Assembly: GCF_030418125.1 (NCBI RefSeq)
Contig: NZ_JAUHTR010000014.1
Location: forward strand, 42,028 to 106,027
From: Fictibacillus fluitans
Lineage (GTDB): Bacteria > Bacillota > Bacilli > Bacillales > Fictibacillaceae
Length of the DNA: 64,000 nt
Direction of reading: 5' to 3'
Part shown: positions 24,745 through 33,401 of the stretch, in pieces
How positions within the stretch are numbered: position 1 is the first letter of the stretch
How the letters are laid out: every line of letters begins with the position of its first letter
The notes under the pieces: model-generated
The model's database searches: none
Told to the model about the DNA's origin: nothing
Seen by the model: the letters and a program-made list of their open reading frames with translations, nothing else
Program-made: the position numbers and the translations under genes

Positions 24745-24774
24745 ACAGATAGAGCCCAGGCTCTATCTGTTTTC
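24745..24774 (+). terminator. terminator of the cotG-like gene
   Basis: Perfect ten-base stem ACAGATAGAG/CTCTATCTGT, then TTTTC. Confidence 0.85.
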
Positions 24775-24903
24775 ATTTCATTTAGGCAAGCGTTGCTTTT
24801 CATGGAAAAAGGCGCTTGTACCAGCGCCGAATGATGGTTGTCTACATATATTTTTACTATGCAACAACAAAATCGAATCTACGGTTCTGAAAGGAGAACA
24901 TGA

Positions 24904-25893
24904 ATGTCTGATTTTAACATCAACTCAATGATTGGCAGAAGGATCAATGTCAATAAAGGAGGTCCCGAAGCCAAAGCTGGCCAATTGCTTCATTCAGGCT
25001 ATAACTACATGGTTGTCGGAACAAACGAGGGAGTCGTCTATTATGCGGCGCGGCATTTAAGAAGTGTCGGAGAAGCTCTGCAAAACGACAACGGAGAGGC
25101 CAGTGAAACAGAGGGAGTATTCTGGGATTACCATACACCTAGCTGCTTTTCTGCCATTATGGACAACTTGATTGGACAAAATGTACAAATTAACCGCGGT
25201 GGCCCTGAATCCAGACAGGGAACCCTTATGTTAAGCACATATGATTATGTTGCACTTGATACCGAAAAGGAAGGCATTGTTTACTTCAATACCGACCATA
25301 TAAAAAGTGTAAGCGTGGTTCAGGAGCAGGAAGAGGCAGCGGGTGATGAGGGAGATGCTGGTGGAAGCCGAACCGGCCGCGGTACTGGAAGAGGTACCGG
25401 GCGTGGTACAGGCAAAGGTGAAAGCCCTGTTACCGGACGCGGCACTGGAAGAGGTACCGGGCGTGGCACTGGCCGCGGTACGGGCAGAGGTGAAAGTCCT
25501 GTTACCGGACGCGGCACTGGAAGAGGTACCGGGCGTGGCACTGGCCGCGGTACGGGCAGAGGTGAAAGCCCTGTTACTACCGGACGCGGAACTGGAAGAG
25601 GTACTGGTCGCGGTACGGGGAGAGGCACCGGGCGTGCGACAGGTGGCACTGGAGGTTTCACAACTGGAAGACGCCAGGCTGGCGCTGCAATGGAACTGCC
25701 GCTGTACAGGGAATATGGGTTTAACCACCTGTTTGACCGCCTGACAAACAGAAGAGTGAAAATCAACCGCGGAGGTCCGGACGCCATTGAGGGTGTTTTA
25801 ACCCAATATGCAGATGGCCATATTGTTGTCCTTGCCGACAATGTGCTTCACCGCATTATGCCAGATCACATTAAAAGCATTAGTGCTATGTAG
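24904..25893 (+). CDS. cotB: spore coat protein CotB with internal Gly-Arg-Gly-Thr repeats
   Basis: Outer coat protein of 329 aa with three related modules, each carrying a GGPE-type motif: INVNKGGPEAKAG (about 15), VQINRGGPESRQG (about 95) and VKINRGGPDAIEG (about 285). These match the three modules of B. subtilis CotB. Between modules two and three lies a roughly 100-residue GRGT tract punctuated by ESPVT. In B. subtilis CotB the repeats (Ser/Lys/Arg-rich) are instead at the C-terminus. Start ATG 24904 follows AAGGAG. It lies beside the cotG-like gene and cotH; CotH normally phosphorylates CotB, so the Thr/Ser-bearing repeat may be the target here. Confidence 0.92.
   Translation: MSDFNINSMIGRRINVNKGGPEAKAGQLLHSGYNYMVVGTNEGVVYYAARHLRSVGEALQNDNGEASETEGVFWDYHTPSCFSAIMDNLIGQNVQINRGGPESRQGTLMLSTYDYVALDTEKEGIVYFNTDHIKSVSVVQEQEEAAGDEGDAGGSRTGRGTGRGTGRGTGKGESPVTGRGTGRGTGRGTGRGTGRGESPVTGRGTGRGTGRGTGRGTGRGESPVTTGRGTGRGTGRGTGRGTGRATGGTGGFTTGRRQAGAAMELPLYREYGFNHLFDRLTNRRVKINRGGPDAIEGVLTQYADGHIVVLADNVLHRIMPDHIKSISAM
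25417..25632 (+). repeat. 72-bp tandem repeat inside cotB
   Basis: Units begin GGTGAAAG[CT]CCTGTTA at 25417, 25489 and 25561, exactly 72 bp (24 codons) apart. The third has three extra bases and a shortened end. Each unit encodes ESPVT plus four to five GRGT copies. Near identity between units suggests recent duplication and likely length variation between strains. Confidence 0.92.
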
Positions 25894-25906
25894 TTTTACA
25901 GTTTAC

Positions 25907-25946
25907 AAAAAAAGAAGCCGCTCTTGCCAGAGCAGCTTCTTTTGTT
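25907..25946 (+). terminator. terminator of cotB
   Basis: AAAAGAAGC-GCTCT pairs with AGAGC-GCTTCTTTT with one mismatch, then further T. Confidence 0.82.
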
Positions 25947-26004
25947 TGTTTTACTTCGTAAAATACCGGGCATAATGGTAATAAATTACCCAAGGATGTG
26001 CCTT

Positions 26005-26784
26005 ATGAAATTTGAGGAGTTTATTTTTTCATATCTTCGTCTGCCGATGCTCATTCGGCTTTTCAGCATCATCGGATCCCTAATGATCTTGTTTGGCATC
26101 CTTATTCATTACATCGAGCCAGGCAGTTTCCCCACAGTATTTGAAGGAATTTACTGGGCGGTAATGACTGGTGCGACCGTTGGTTTTGGAGATTTTGTTC
26201 CCAAGACTTTTTACGGCCGTTTTGTGGCCATTATTCTGGTCTTTATTGGTGGTTCTTTTATCGCCTTTTTCACCGTTAATGCAGCCTCGGCTGTAATCAA
26301 TGTTCAGAATAAGTTCAGAGAGGGAAAATTGATGTTTAAAGGAAGCGGACACCTCATTATTGTAGGTTGGAACGAACGTGCCAAACAAACCATTCTCACG
26401 CTGCAAAAGGAACAGAACGGCCAAAAAATTGTGCTTGTAGATGCTTCTCTTAATAAGAACCCCTTAAATGATGAGGGTGTGCTTTTCATAAAAGGCGATC
26501 CTTCTGCAGATGACACCTGGAAAAAAGCCCATCTTGCCAAAGCAAAAACCGTCCTCTTGACAGCAGACCAAAACTTGAAAGAATCTGAAGCGGACATGCA
26601 TACCATTTTGTCCATCATTACAATAAAGGGAATAGATCCATCCATTCCGGTCATCGCTGAAATTTTAACTTCCGAACAGCTTAATAACAGTTTACGGGCA
26701 GGAGCAGATGAACTGATCAAAACCACTTCTCTGGCAGGAGAAACAATGGCCCAACTCTGTCACCGTTCATTAAAAAAAGAGTAA
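26005..26784 (+). CDS. yugO: potassium channel with RCK/TrkA-N domain (YugO-like)
   Basis: Membrane K+ channel subunit of 259 aa. Two membrane helices (about 16-35 and 75-98) flank the pore loop, whose selectivity filter reads ATVGFGDFVP. A cytoplasmic RCK domain follows, starting at HLIIVGWNERAKQTI, a Rossmann-like ligand-binding fold that gates the channel. The start is the ATG at 26005 after AAGGATG; the longer frame from 25924 is not supported. In B. subtilis YugO mediates the K+ signals of biofilms and is co-transcribed with mstX, but here mstX is elsewhere. It converges on yugN with only 10 bp between the genes and no clear terminator. Confidence 0.9.
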   Translation: MKFEEFIFSYLRLPMLIRLFSIIGSLMILFGILIHYIEPGSFPTVFEGIYWAVMTGATVGFGDFVPKTFYGRFVAIILVFIGGSFIAFFTVNAASAVINVQNKFREGKLMFKGSGHLIIVGWNERAKQTILTLQKEQNGQKIVLVDASLNKNPLNDEGVLFIKGDPSADDTWKKAHLAKAKTVLLTADQNLKESEADMHTILSIITIKGIDPSIPVIAEILTSEQLNNSLRAGADELIKTTSLAGETMAQLCHRSLKKE

Positions 26785-26794
26785 AGGCTTCCCT

Positions 26795-27202
26795 CTACTC
26801 CTGCAGTAACCTGCCTTCTACTTTTTCCACAAGTGTTTTTCCGATGTCAATCCATTTATCATCAATAGAAGCATCTGGATCCTGCGGTTCGGCAAACTGA
26901 TTGAAACTCCCTCCTACAGCTCCTACATTGGCATGATCGTCGAGCCCGATCTGGTATTTATGCCCAAGCAAAAAAGGCTCTCCAAGCGTCACTAACGAAC
27001 CTTGCTGATCAATCTCCTTTTCGTAGGCTGTAAAAGGAACTCTGACAAACGTATATCCCACCTCATCATCCAGCTTATAATCGAAATACCCATGATCATA
27101 ATCCCAGTTACCACCGATCGTAAAGCCCATTTCTTTCAGCTTATCCTCGAGCTCATTGAAGGCAAATACTTCATTTTCCAGCTTGCTTTTCAATGGAATC
27201 AT
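26795..27202 (-). CDS. yugN: YugN-like family protein
   Basis: A 135-aa acidic soluble protein resembling Bacillus YugN: MIPLKSKLENEVFAFNELED at the start, GNWDYDHGYFDYKLDD near 35, and a C-terminal HANVGAVGGSFNQFAEPQDP. It has no known activity. Position next to yugO and pgi is conserved with B. subtilis, which supports the assignment. The ATG is preceded by AAAAGGAG. No catalytic motif is visible. Confidence 0.85.
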   Translation of the reverse strand: MIPLKSKLENEVFAFNELEDKLKEMGFTIGGNWDYDHGYFDYKLDDEVGYTFVRVPFTAYEKEIDQQGSLVTLGEPFLLGHKYQIGLDDHANVGAVGGSFNQFAEPQDPDASIDDKWIDIGKTLVEKVEGRLLQE

Positions 27203-27277
27203 GGTTTCACTCCTTTTCTTTCAGTTCAGTTTATGTTTATCATCCCCAAAAGAAAGAAAATAAGCCCTGACAGAAAT

Positions 27278-27309
27278 GAAAAAAGATGACCCCACTAGAG
27301 GTCATCTCA
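27278..27309 (-). terminator. terminator of pgi
   Basis: AGATGACC/GGTCATCT stem with a T-run on the minus strand. Confidence 0.82.
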
Positions 27310-27314
27310 TCATA

Positions 27315-28664
27315 TTATAAGCGTTTTTCAAGTTCTTCTTTTTCTTTCTCAAAGCCAGGCTTGCCAAGCAGCGCAAACATATTCTTCTTGTATGCTTCCA
27401 CTCCAGGCTGGTCGAAAGGATTTACTCCAAGAAGATATCCGCTGACCGCGCAGGCCTTTTCAAAGAAATACACCAGATAGCCAAAATGATATGGTGTTAA
27501 TTCTGGAATAGTAACCACCAGGTTAGGCACGCCGCCATCGGTATGGGCAAGAAGCGTTCCCTGGAAGGCTTTATTATTTACAAAATCCATGGTTTCTCCT
27601 GCCAGGAAATTCAGCTTGTCGAGATTTTGATCGTCCTCTTCAATGGTAATTTCCTCACGTGGTGTCTCTACATTCAGCACAGTTTCGAAAAGATCGCGCC
27701 GTCCTTCCTGAACGTATTGGCCCATGGAGTGAAGATCAGTTGAAAAGTCAACGGACGCAGGATAAATACCTTTATTGTCCTTGCCTTCACTTTCGCCGTA
27801 CAACTGTTTCCACCACTCAGATACATAGTGAAGACTTGGTTCGTAGTTCACCATAAGCTCAATGGTTTTCCCTTTGTTGTACAAAGCATTTCGGGCTGCT
27901 GCATATTGATACGCTTCATTTTCAGCAAGTTCAGGAGAAGAGTATGCCTTGCTGGCATCGGCAGCACCACTCATCATTTCTTCAATATTCACGCCGCTGA
28001 CCGCAATTGGCAGAAGTCCAACAGCTGTCAGTACGGAATAACGTCCTCCAACATCGTCAGGAATCACAAAGCTTTCATAGCCTTCTTCGTCCGCCAATGT
28101 TTTCAAAGCGCCTTTTGCACGGTCTGTCGTTGCATAAATGCGTTTACGTGCTTCTTCTTTTCCATATTTCTCTTCTAACAATTTGCGGAAAATACGGAAC
28201 GCAATCGCCGGTTCCGTTGTTGTTCCGGATTTTGAAATGACGTTTACGGATACATCCTTGCCTTCAATCAATTGAAGCAAGTCCTTCATATAAGTAGAAG
28301 AAATATTTTGTCCCGCAAAAATAACCTGTGGTGTTTTGCGATCTTCTTTTGAAAGCATGTTGTAGAATGAATGGTTCAGCATTTCAATCGCTGCCCTTGC
28401 TCCCAGGTACGAACCGCCAATTCCTATCACGATCAATACATCGGAATCATTTTTAATTTTCTCTGCGCTTTTTTGGATACGGGCAAATTCTTCTTTATCA
28501 TACTCATTTGGAAGATCCACCCATCCTAAAAAGTCACTGCCTGCGCCTGTTTTATTATGGATTTGTTCGTGTGCCGCTTTAACCAATGCTGACAAATTCG
28601 TTACTTCATGGTCACCTAAAAAAGGTAAAGCTTTGCTGTAATCAAAACGTAGTTTGCTGGCCAA
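27315..28664 (-). CDS. pgi: glucose-6-phosphate isomerase
   Basis: Cytosolic glycolytic enzyme of 449 aa converting glucose 6-phosphate and fructose 6-phosphate. It shows the short Gram-positive form with [18 protein letters not shown] (sugar phosphate loop, about 80), [16 protein letters not shown] (SIS-type phosphate site, about 142), [14 protein letters not shown], and the C-terminal [15 protein letters not shown] signature. Length and motifs are complete. GGAGGCGTG precedes the ATG. Neighbours yugN and the alcohol dehydrogenase keep the B. subtilis order. Confidence 0.97.
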   Translation of the reverse strand: MASKLRFDYSKALPFLGDHEVTNLSALVKAAHEQIHNKTGAGSDFLGWVDLPNEYDKEEFARIQKSAEKIKNDSDVLIVIGIGGSYLGARAAIEMLNHSFYNMLSKEDRKTPQVIFAGQNISSTYMKDLLQLIEGKDVSVNVISKSGTTTEPAIAFRIFRKLLEEKYGKEEARKRIYATTDRAKGALKTLADEEGYESFVIPDDVGGRYSVLTAVGLLPIAVSGVNIEEMMSGAADASKAYSSPELAENEAYQYAAARNALYNKGKTIELMVNYEPSLHYVSEWWKQLYGESEGKDNKGIYPASVDFSTDLHSMGQYVQEGRRDLFETVLNVETPREEITIEEDDQNLDKLNFLAGETMDFVNNKAFQGTLLAHTDGGVPNLVVTIPELTPYHFGYLVYFFEKACAVSGYLLGVNPFDQPGVEAYKKNMFALLGKPGFEKEKEELEKRL

Positions 28665-28803
28665 TGTACACGCCTCCGTTTTTTTGTATTAGTCTTCTCT
28701 ACTTTACAGAACTAAAAAGGACAAATCAAGAAAACCGTTAGAAAACGGCTCTCCTGATTTGCGTTTAAACGTAAAGAAGTTCAACTGTTACTTTCCCTAT
28801 CCT

Positions 28804-29967
28804 TTACAGGGACATGCGTAAAATTTCAAGCACATCCTCTTTATTTAACTTTTTAAAGTTGCCAAACTCGCCATTTGCCATTGCTTTGTCAGCGATCAGG
28901 TCGAGCTTTGAGTCATCAATGTCATAATCCGCAAGACGGTTTGGGGCACCGATAGAAGTCCAGAACGAAGACAGCTTATCAATTCCTTCAAGGGCAACGT
29001 CACGGTCTGATTTTCCTTCAGCATCCACATTGAACACGCGGACAGCCAGTTGCTTCAAGCGGGCAGGATTTTCCTCCAAAACATGGCGAAGCAGATTCGG
29101 GAACAGGATAGCCAATCCGCCGGCATGAGGAATATCATAAACAGCAGATACTGCATGTTCCAGGTTATGGGTAGCCCAGTCACCTCGGACGCCCATTGCA
29201 ATTGTTCCGTTCAGTGCCATTGTTCCGTTATAAAGAATGGTTTCGCGAAGATCATAGTTCTCAAGATCCTCCACCATTTTAGGAGCTGTTTCAATTACCG
29301 TTCTAAGAATGGATTCTGCAAACCGGTCCTGAAGAAGCGCGTTCTCTGTATGGTTGAGATACGTTTCAAGCACATGGGACATCATATCCACCATTCCATA
29401 AATGGTATGATCTTTCGGAACGGTGAATGTGTTTACAGGATCCAGGATTGAAAATTTAGGGAACACGAGTGGGCTTCCCCAGCCATATTTTTCATTGGTT
29501 TCCCAATTCGTAATAACTGATCCGGAGTTCATTTCAGAACCTGTTGCTGCAAGGGTAAGCACGGTGCCAAACGGAACTGCTTCCTTCGGCGTGCTTTTTT
29601 TTGTAACAAAATCCCAAACATCGCCATCATATTTTGCACCTGCAGCAATCGCTTTGGTGCAATCAATTACACTGCCGCCGCCTACTGCAAGAATGAAATC
29701 AACATTATTTTCTTTACAGATTTCTACACCTTTTTTCACAGTCGTTAATCGCGGGTTAGGCTCGACTCCTGAAAGTTCATGAACCTCAGCGCCCATTTTT
29801 TCCAGTTCGCTTGTTACCTGCTCATAAAGGCCGCTGCGCTTAATGCTTCCACCGCCATACACAAGCAAAACGTTCTTGCCATAAGGTTCCATTTCAGTGG
29901 AAAGCTGGCTGAGCTGTCCTTTTCCAAACACTAATCGTGTGGGGTTATAGTACGTAAATGAATTCAT
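28804..29967 (-). CDS. iron-containing alcohol dehydrogenase (YugJ/YugK, butanol dehydrogenase type)
   Basis: NAD(P)H-dependent alcohol dehydrogenase of 387 aa, group III. The N-terminus [16 protein letters not shown] is typical of butanol dehydrogenases. The cofactor domain has [16 protein letters not shown] and [14 protein letters not shown]. Iron ligands lie in [12 protein letters not shown] and in [21 protein letters not shown]. subtilis has two adjacent paralogues (yugJ, yugK); only one is present here. GGAGG sits before the ATG. A 238-bp gap separates it from the divergent yuzA-like gene. Confidence 0.94.
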   Translation of the reverse strand: MNSFTYYNPTRLVFGKGQLSQLSTEMEPYGKNVLLVYGGGSIKRSGLYEQVTSELEKMGAEVHELSGVEPNPRLTTVKKGVEICKENNVDFILAVGGGSVIDCTKAIAAGAKYDGDVWDFVTKKSTPKEAVPFGTVLTLAATGSEMNSGSVITNWETNEKYGWGSPLVFPKFSILDPVNTFTVPKDHTIYGMVDMMSHVLETYLNHTENALLQDRFAESILRTVIETAPKMVEDLENYDLRETILYNGTMALNGTIAMGVRGDWATHNLEHAVSAVYDIPHAGGLAILFPNLLRHVLEENPARLKQLAVRVFNVDAEGKSDRDVALEGIDKLSSFWTSIGAPNRLADYDIDDSKLDLIADKAMANGEFGNFKKLNKEDVLEILRMSL

Positions 29968-30206
29968 TTTTTTACCTCCCAGTATCCAATACTTCGTTAG
30001 TATTATCCATCATCGCGATTTTAAAAGTAAAGAAATCGGCTTGCGGGATAAATAATGTGAACAAACATTGAACAAGCTATTTAACAAAAGTTGCATAAAA
30101 TACAAAAAAAGGTTTAGGGTTCTTGTTCAAGTGGAAATGTATAAATGTAACAGAAAGAAGTCATCCTATTTACTGCAATCTATTTCATTCCTAAGGAGGT
30201 AATACC

Positions 30207-30443
30207 ATGAATGGATTACAACGTACAGCATTAGCGCTGGTCATCATTGGTGCAATCAACTGGGGTCTCGTCGGCTTCTTCCAATTCGATCTCGTGGCAG
30301 CCATTTTCGGCGGCCAGGATGCAGCTCTTGCCCGAATCGTTTATGGATTGGTTGGATTATCCGGTTTATATTGCCTGACTCTTCTTTTCAAACCATCTCA
30401 TGAAGTTGAACGTGAAGACCGCGTTGAAACAAACCGCGTATAA
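30207..30443 (+). CDS. yuzA: DUF378 family membrane protein (YuzA)
   Basis: Small membrane protein of 78 aa with two helices (about 7-25 and 42-62). The conserved pattern ALALVIIGAINWGLVGFFQFDLVA, split here as IIGAINWGLVGFF then QFDLVAAIFGG, defines DUF378/YuzA. The tail is charged (EVEREDRVETNRV). AAGGAGG is correctly spaced. Function is unknown. Synteny with yugI and the alcohol dehydrogenase matches B. subtilis. Confidence 0.92.
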   Translation: MNGLQRTALALVIIGAINWGLVGFFQFDLVAAIFGGQDAALARIVYGLVGLSGLYCLTLLFKPSHEVEREDRVETNRV

Positions 30444-30451
30444 TTTGGAGC

Positions 30452-30492
30452 AATAAAAAAAGCTCTTCCCCTGAGGGAAGAGCTTTTTTTAT
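30452..30492. terminator. bidirectional terminator yuzA / yugI
   Basis: Perfect 16-base stem AAAAAAAGCTCTTCCC/GGGAAGAGCTTTTTTT with a CTGA loop. Confidence 0.9.
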
Positions 30493-30891
30493 TTATTTCT
30501 TAAGGCGTTTGTTAAGCTGAGCTTGACGGTCTGTAGACTCTTTCAACCATTCTTTAAGCTTTGCTTCTAGTGTGTTAAAGCCTTTGGAAGAATCTTGAGC
30601 CGCTTGCTTCTTTGGTGCCGGACGACGCTCTTTTTTAGGAGCTTGAGCTGGAGCTTCCTGAGTTTGACGGATGGAAAGAGAAATCTTTTTTGAATCCGCG
30701 TCAACAGAAAGAACTTTTACCTGTACGATATCCCCCACTTTTAATACGTCGTTAATGTCTTTAACAAAGCTATGAGAAACCTCAGAGATATGAACCAATC
30801 CCTGAACTTCGTCGTTTAAAGCGACGAAAGCACCAAACGGTTTAATTCCAGTTACTTTACCTTCAACGATGCTACCTACTTCAAAATTCAT
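30493..30891 (-). CDS. yugI: S1 RNA-binding domain protein (YugI, general stress protein 13)
   Basis: A 132-aa protein. An S1 domain occupies residues 1-75 (GSIVEGKVTGIKPFGAFVAL, GLVHISEVSHSFVKD, KVLSVDADSKKISLSIR). A basic Pro/Ala/Lys linker follows, then a C-terminal LKEWLKESTDRQ segment. Homologues associate with ribosomes or RNA during stress. Length and order match B. subtilis YugI/GSP13. The ATG follows AGGAG. It is monocistronic. Confidence 0.93.
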   Translation of the reverse strand: MNFEVGSIVEGKVTGIKPFGAFVALNDEVQGLVHISEVSHSFVKDINDVLKVGDIVQVKVLSVDADSKKISLSIRQTQEAPAQAPKKERRPAPKKQAAQDSSKGFNTLEAKLKEWLKESTDRQAQLNKRLKK

Positions 30892-31071
30892 GAAAACACT
30901 CCTAACTATTTTTTAACCTATTAAGTATAACACACACGGGTAATAAAAGAAAACGAATGTAACAGGATAAAACCTACTGCCCATGCCCTAATTCAAGCAA
31001 ATAGGGCATAAGTTTGAGTTTCACCTCATTCTCATACCCATATTTGGCGTTATTGGAAACTTTTTTCTTTA

Positions 31072-32454
31072 TTAAACCAACCGTTCCGGATTCAGCAATG
31101 TTTCGGCCTCTTCTTTTGTAACATATCCTTTTTCAACGGCAATTTCCTTGACCGTCTTACCTGAGCTGAAGCTTTCCTTCGCCACTTCAGCAGCTTTTTC
31201 ATAGCCTGTCTTCGGATTCAATGCGGTTGCAATGGCGAGACTCTGCTCCATCAATTCTTTAATCCGGTCTTCATTGGCTTCCAGGCCGCTTAAGCAGCGT
31301 TCAGTGAAGGTCCGCATCCCTGAAGAAAGAATCGTAATGGAATGAAGGAGGTTGAGTCCGATCACCGGCATCATAACGTTGATTTCCAGCTGGCTCCCGA
31401 TTCCCGCAGTTGTCACACACGTATCATTGCCAATCACTTGGGCACAAATCATATATAAATTTTCCAGGATGACCGGATTTACCTTCCCTGGCATGATCGA
31501 CGAACCCGGCTGGACAGCTGGCAGCTGGATTTCCGCAATACCGGTTCTCGGCCCCGAACTCAGCAATCGCAAGTCCGAAGAGATTTTGATGAGATGGATG
31601 GCCAATTCCTTTAAATGACTGCTGATCTGAATCGCTGCGCCGTTGTTCTGCATGAAACGGAAGCGGTCAGTTGGCTGGGCAAATGGAAGGCCCGTACGCT
31701 TCGCCACCTCGTTTATTGCCTTATCACTATATTCAGGATGCGCGTTTATTCCTGTACCGACGGCATTTCCTCCAAGGCCGATTTCAAACAGGAAGGGTTC
31801 GCTTTGCTTAAGCGCATCATGGACTTTTTGAAGACTTTCCGCATACCCTCCAAACGACTGGCCAAGCCTCATGGGCACAGCATCCTGCAGATGAGTACGG
31901 CCGGACCGGATGATGTTATGAAATTCTTCCTGTTTTTTTCTAAGAGCTGTGATGGTTTCTTCAAGGGCCGGATACAGTTTCACATAAAGTTCCTGTGCGG
32001 TGCTGATATTGATGGCTACATGAATCGTATCATTTGTGGATTGAGCCATGTTGACGTGGTCATTGGGATGGACTTTGCTCCAATCCCCTTTTTCGCCGCC
32101 TAGAAGCTCTGATGCACGGCTGGCGATGACCTCATTCGCATTCATGTTCTGTGAGGTACCCGCTCCCGCCTGATAAGCATCAACCACAAACTGATCGGTA
32201 AGCTTCCCGTCCATCACTTCCTCCGCTGCCTGAATAATGGCGTTTGCTTTTATTTTATCCAATTCCCCGCAGTCACGGTTTGCCGCTGCAGCACTCGCCT
32301 TAATAACTGCTTGTGCCTTTACAAAAGCAAAAGGAAGCCGCTGCCCGCTGATCGGGAAGTTTTCCACTGCCCGCTGGGTTTGAGCCCCATAATATGCCTC
32401 TTTTGGTACCTGAACTTCACCAAGAGTATCTTTCGCTGTTCTGTATTCCGTCAT
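31072..32454 (-). CDS. fumarase / aspartase superfamily enzyme (class II fumarate hydratase or aspartate ammonia-lyase)
   Basis: Cytosolic lyase of 460 aa. The family signature GSSIMPGKVNP (about 320) and the substrate motifs SGRTHLQDAVP and NMAQSTNDT are present. It opens with EYRTAKDTLGEVQVPKEAYYG. Family features are mixed. AGAGTSQNMNANEVIA resembles aspartases (GTS.NMN.NEV) more than fumarases (GSGTQSNMN). Genomes usually label this type class II fumarase. Either malate/fumarate or aspartate/fumarate conversion is possible, and I leave it open. GGAG precedes the ATG. Confidence 0.85.
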   Translation of the reverse strand: MTEYRTAKDTLGEVQVPKEAYYGAQTQRAVENFPISGQRLPFAFVKAQAVIKASAAAANRDCGELDKIKANAIIQAAEEVMDGKLTDQFVVDAYQAGAGTSQNMNANEVIASRASELLGGEKGDWSKVHPNDHVNMAQSTNDTIHVAINISTAQELYVKLYPALEETITALRKKQEEFHNIIRSGRTHLQDAVPMRLGQSFGGYAESLQKVHDALKQSEPFLFEIGLGGNAVGTGINAHPEYSDKAINEVAKRTGLPFAQPTDRFRFMQNNGAAIQISSHLKELAIHLIKISSDLRLLSSGPRTGIAEIQLPAVQPGSSIMPGKVNPVILENLYMICAQVIGNDTCVTTAGIGSQLEINVMMPVIGLNLLHSITILSSGMRTFTERCLSGLEANEDRIKELMEQSLAIATALNPKTGYEKAAEVAKESFSSGKTVKEIAVEKGYVTKEEAETLLNPERLV

Positions 32455-32593
32455 AATGCATCTCCTTTCTCACTTTACGGTTAAACCGCTTATCCTCATT
32501 TTCCTTTATTCCCTCTTTTTTCACATTTTATGGTTTATCTTTTTAACAGCTGTCCATACTGATAAGGCAGCATTCTATATCCCCTTTTTCTTT

Positions 32594-32625
32594 GCAGGCA
32601 TGCCACCACATGCCTGCTTTTTTTT
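32594..32625 (+). terminator. orphan plus-strand terminator
   Basis: Nine-base stem GCAGGCATG/CATGCCTGC followed by eight T on the plus strand. No plus-strand gene ends upstream within 2 kb. Confidence 0.75.
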
Positions 32626-32656
32626 GTAAAAAACCTGGCTCGTCTGCTTCTTGTTG

Positions 32657-32686
32657 AAAAAAAAGAAGCCTCTATACATAGAGACT
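32657..32686 (-). terminator. terminator of the 89-aa hypothetical gene
   Basis: CTCTATG/TATAGAG hairpin followed on the minus strand by TTCTTTTTTTT. Confidence 0.65.
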
Positions 32687-32691
32687 GCTTT

Positions 32692-32961
32692 CTAGCTTGA
32701 TTCAATGGGTGCCAGCTTATCGCTTTCCTTATGTAAAGCGATGACCACAGCAGGTGATTTTTTTATTTTCCGGTGTTCTGTCCGGTATCCGGCCTTTTTC
32801 TGTTTCATGAAGGTCGCTTTTGAAATGGGACGGGGGCGGGACCACGAAATAGACTCCGGCTTTCGCCAGGAATCATGGGTAATCAGCTCGGTTTTGTAAT
32901 AATAACAATTGCCGCTTAAGTATTCTTCACATATATATAATACGGTATGTTTGCTATGCAT
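32692..32961 (-). CDS. hypothetical basic protein (89 aa)
   Basis: I do not recognise this protein. It begins MHSKHTVLYICEEYLSGNCYY and contains ELITHDSWRKPESISWSRPR, with a Lys/Arg-rich middle (KKAGYRTEHRKIKK). The chosen ATG at 32961 is ten bases after GGAG. A longer frame to 33018 has a weaker site. A terminator follows on the same strand, which argues that it is expressed. It is a single gene between the fumarase-like and YjcZ genes. Confidence 0.5.
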   Translation of the reverse strand: MHSKHTVLYICEEYLSGNCYYYKTELITHDSWRKPESISWSRPRPISKATFMKQKKAGYRTEHRKIKKSPAVVIALHKESDKLAPIESS

Positions 32962-33060
32962 TCGCCGATCGCTCCATTTTTTTGATACATTATCCCCTTT
33001 TTCGCCAGCTTTATTCATGGAAAGAGCCTGAAGCTTGAGACTTCAAGCCCTTCACATTCC

Positions 33061-33228
33061 TTATCTGAAGAACCACCATAAACCTCCAAAGATAAGGAGA
33101 AGTATAAATATGATGATTAACACAGCCCAAACCCAGCCATAACCAAATCCATATCCGCCACCGCCGGCTACGCCATAGCCATAGCCGTAGCCATAGGCCG
33201 GAAAACCAGCACCATAAGGATATGCCAT
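33061..33228 (-). CDS. YjcZ family sporulation protein
   Basis: A 55-aa protein with a Gly/Tyr-rich N-terminal half (MAYPYGAGFPAYGYGYGYG) and a C-terminal membrane helix (WVWAVLIIIFILLLIFGG) ending WWFFR. This is the hallmark of the YjcZ family found in spore formers. The ATG at 33228 is eight bases after AAGGAGG. Upstream on the minus strand CATATTTTA (33275-33267) fits a sigma-K -10 element, without a clear -35. Confidence 0.88.
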   Translation of the reverse strand: MAYPYGAGFPAYGYGYGYGVAGGGGYGFGYGWVWAVLIIIFILLLIFGGLWWFFR

Positions 33229-33401
33229 ATTACAAACCTCCTTCATCTGTTACGTCTTCACACTAATAAAATATGTCAGACCAGGGTAAAGAGGAAGGGA
33301 GGCAAGTGCGGATTTTGTGCATGTTCGAGGAAATTATTTCTTTGGTAAAGAATTAAGGATGGGGTAAAGTAAATATGACGAATAGATGATGGAGGAATGC
33401 A

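Noticed and set aside
25320..25841. Minus-strand Val-Pro-Arg-Pro repeat frame over cotB
   Set aside because: Shadow of the GRGT repeats on the opposite strand.
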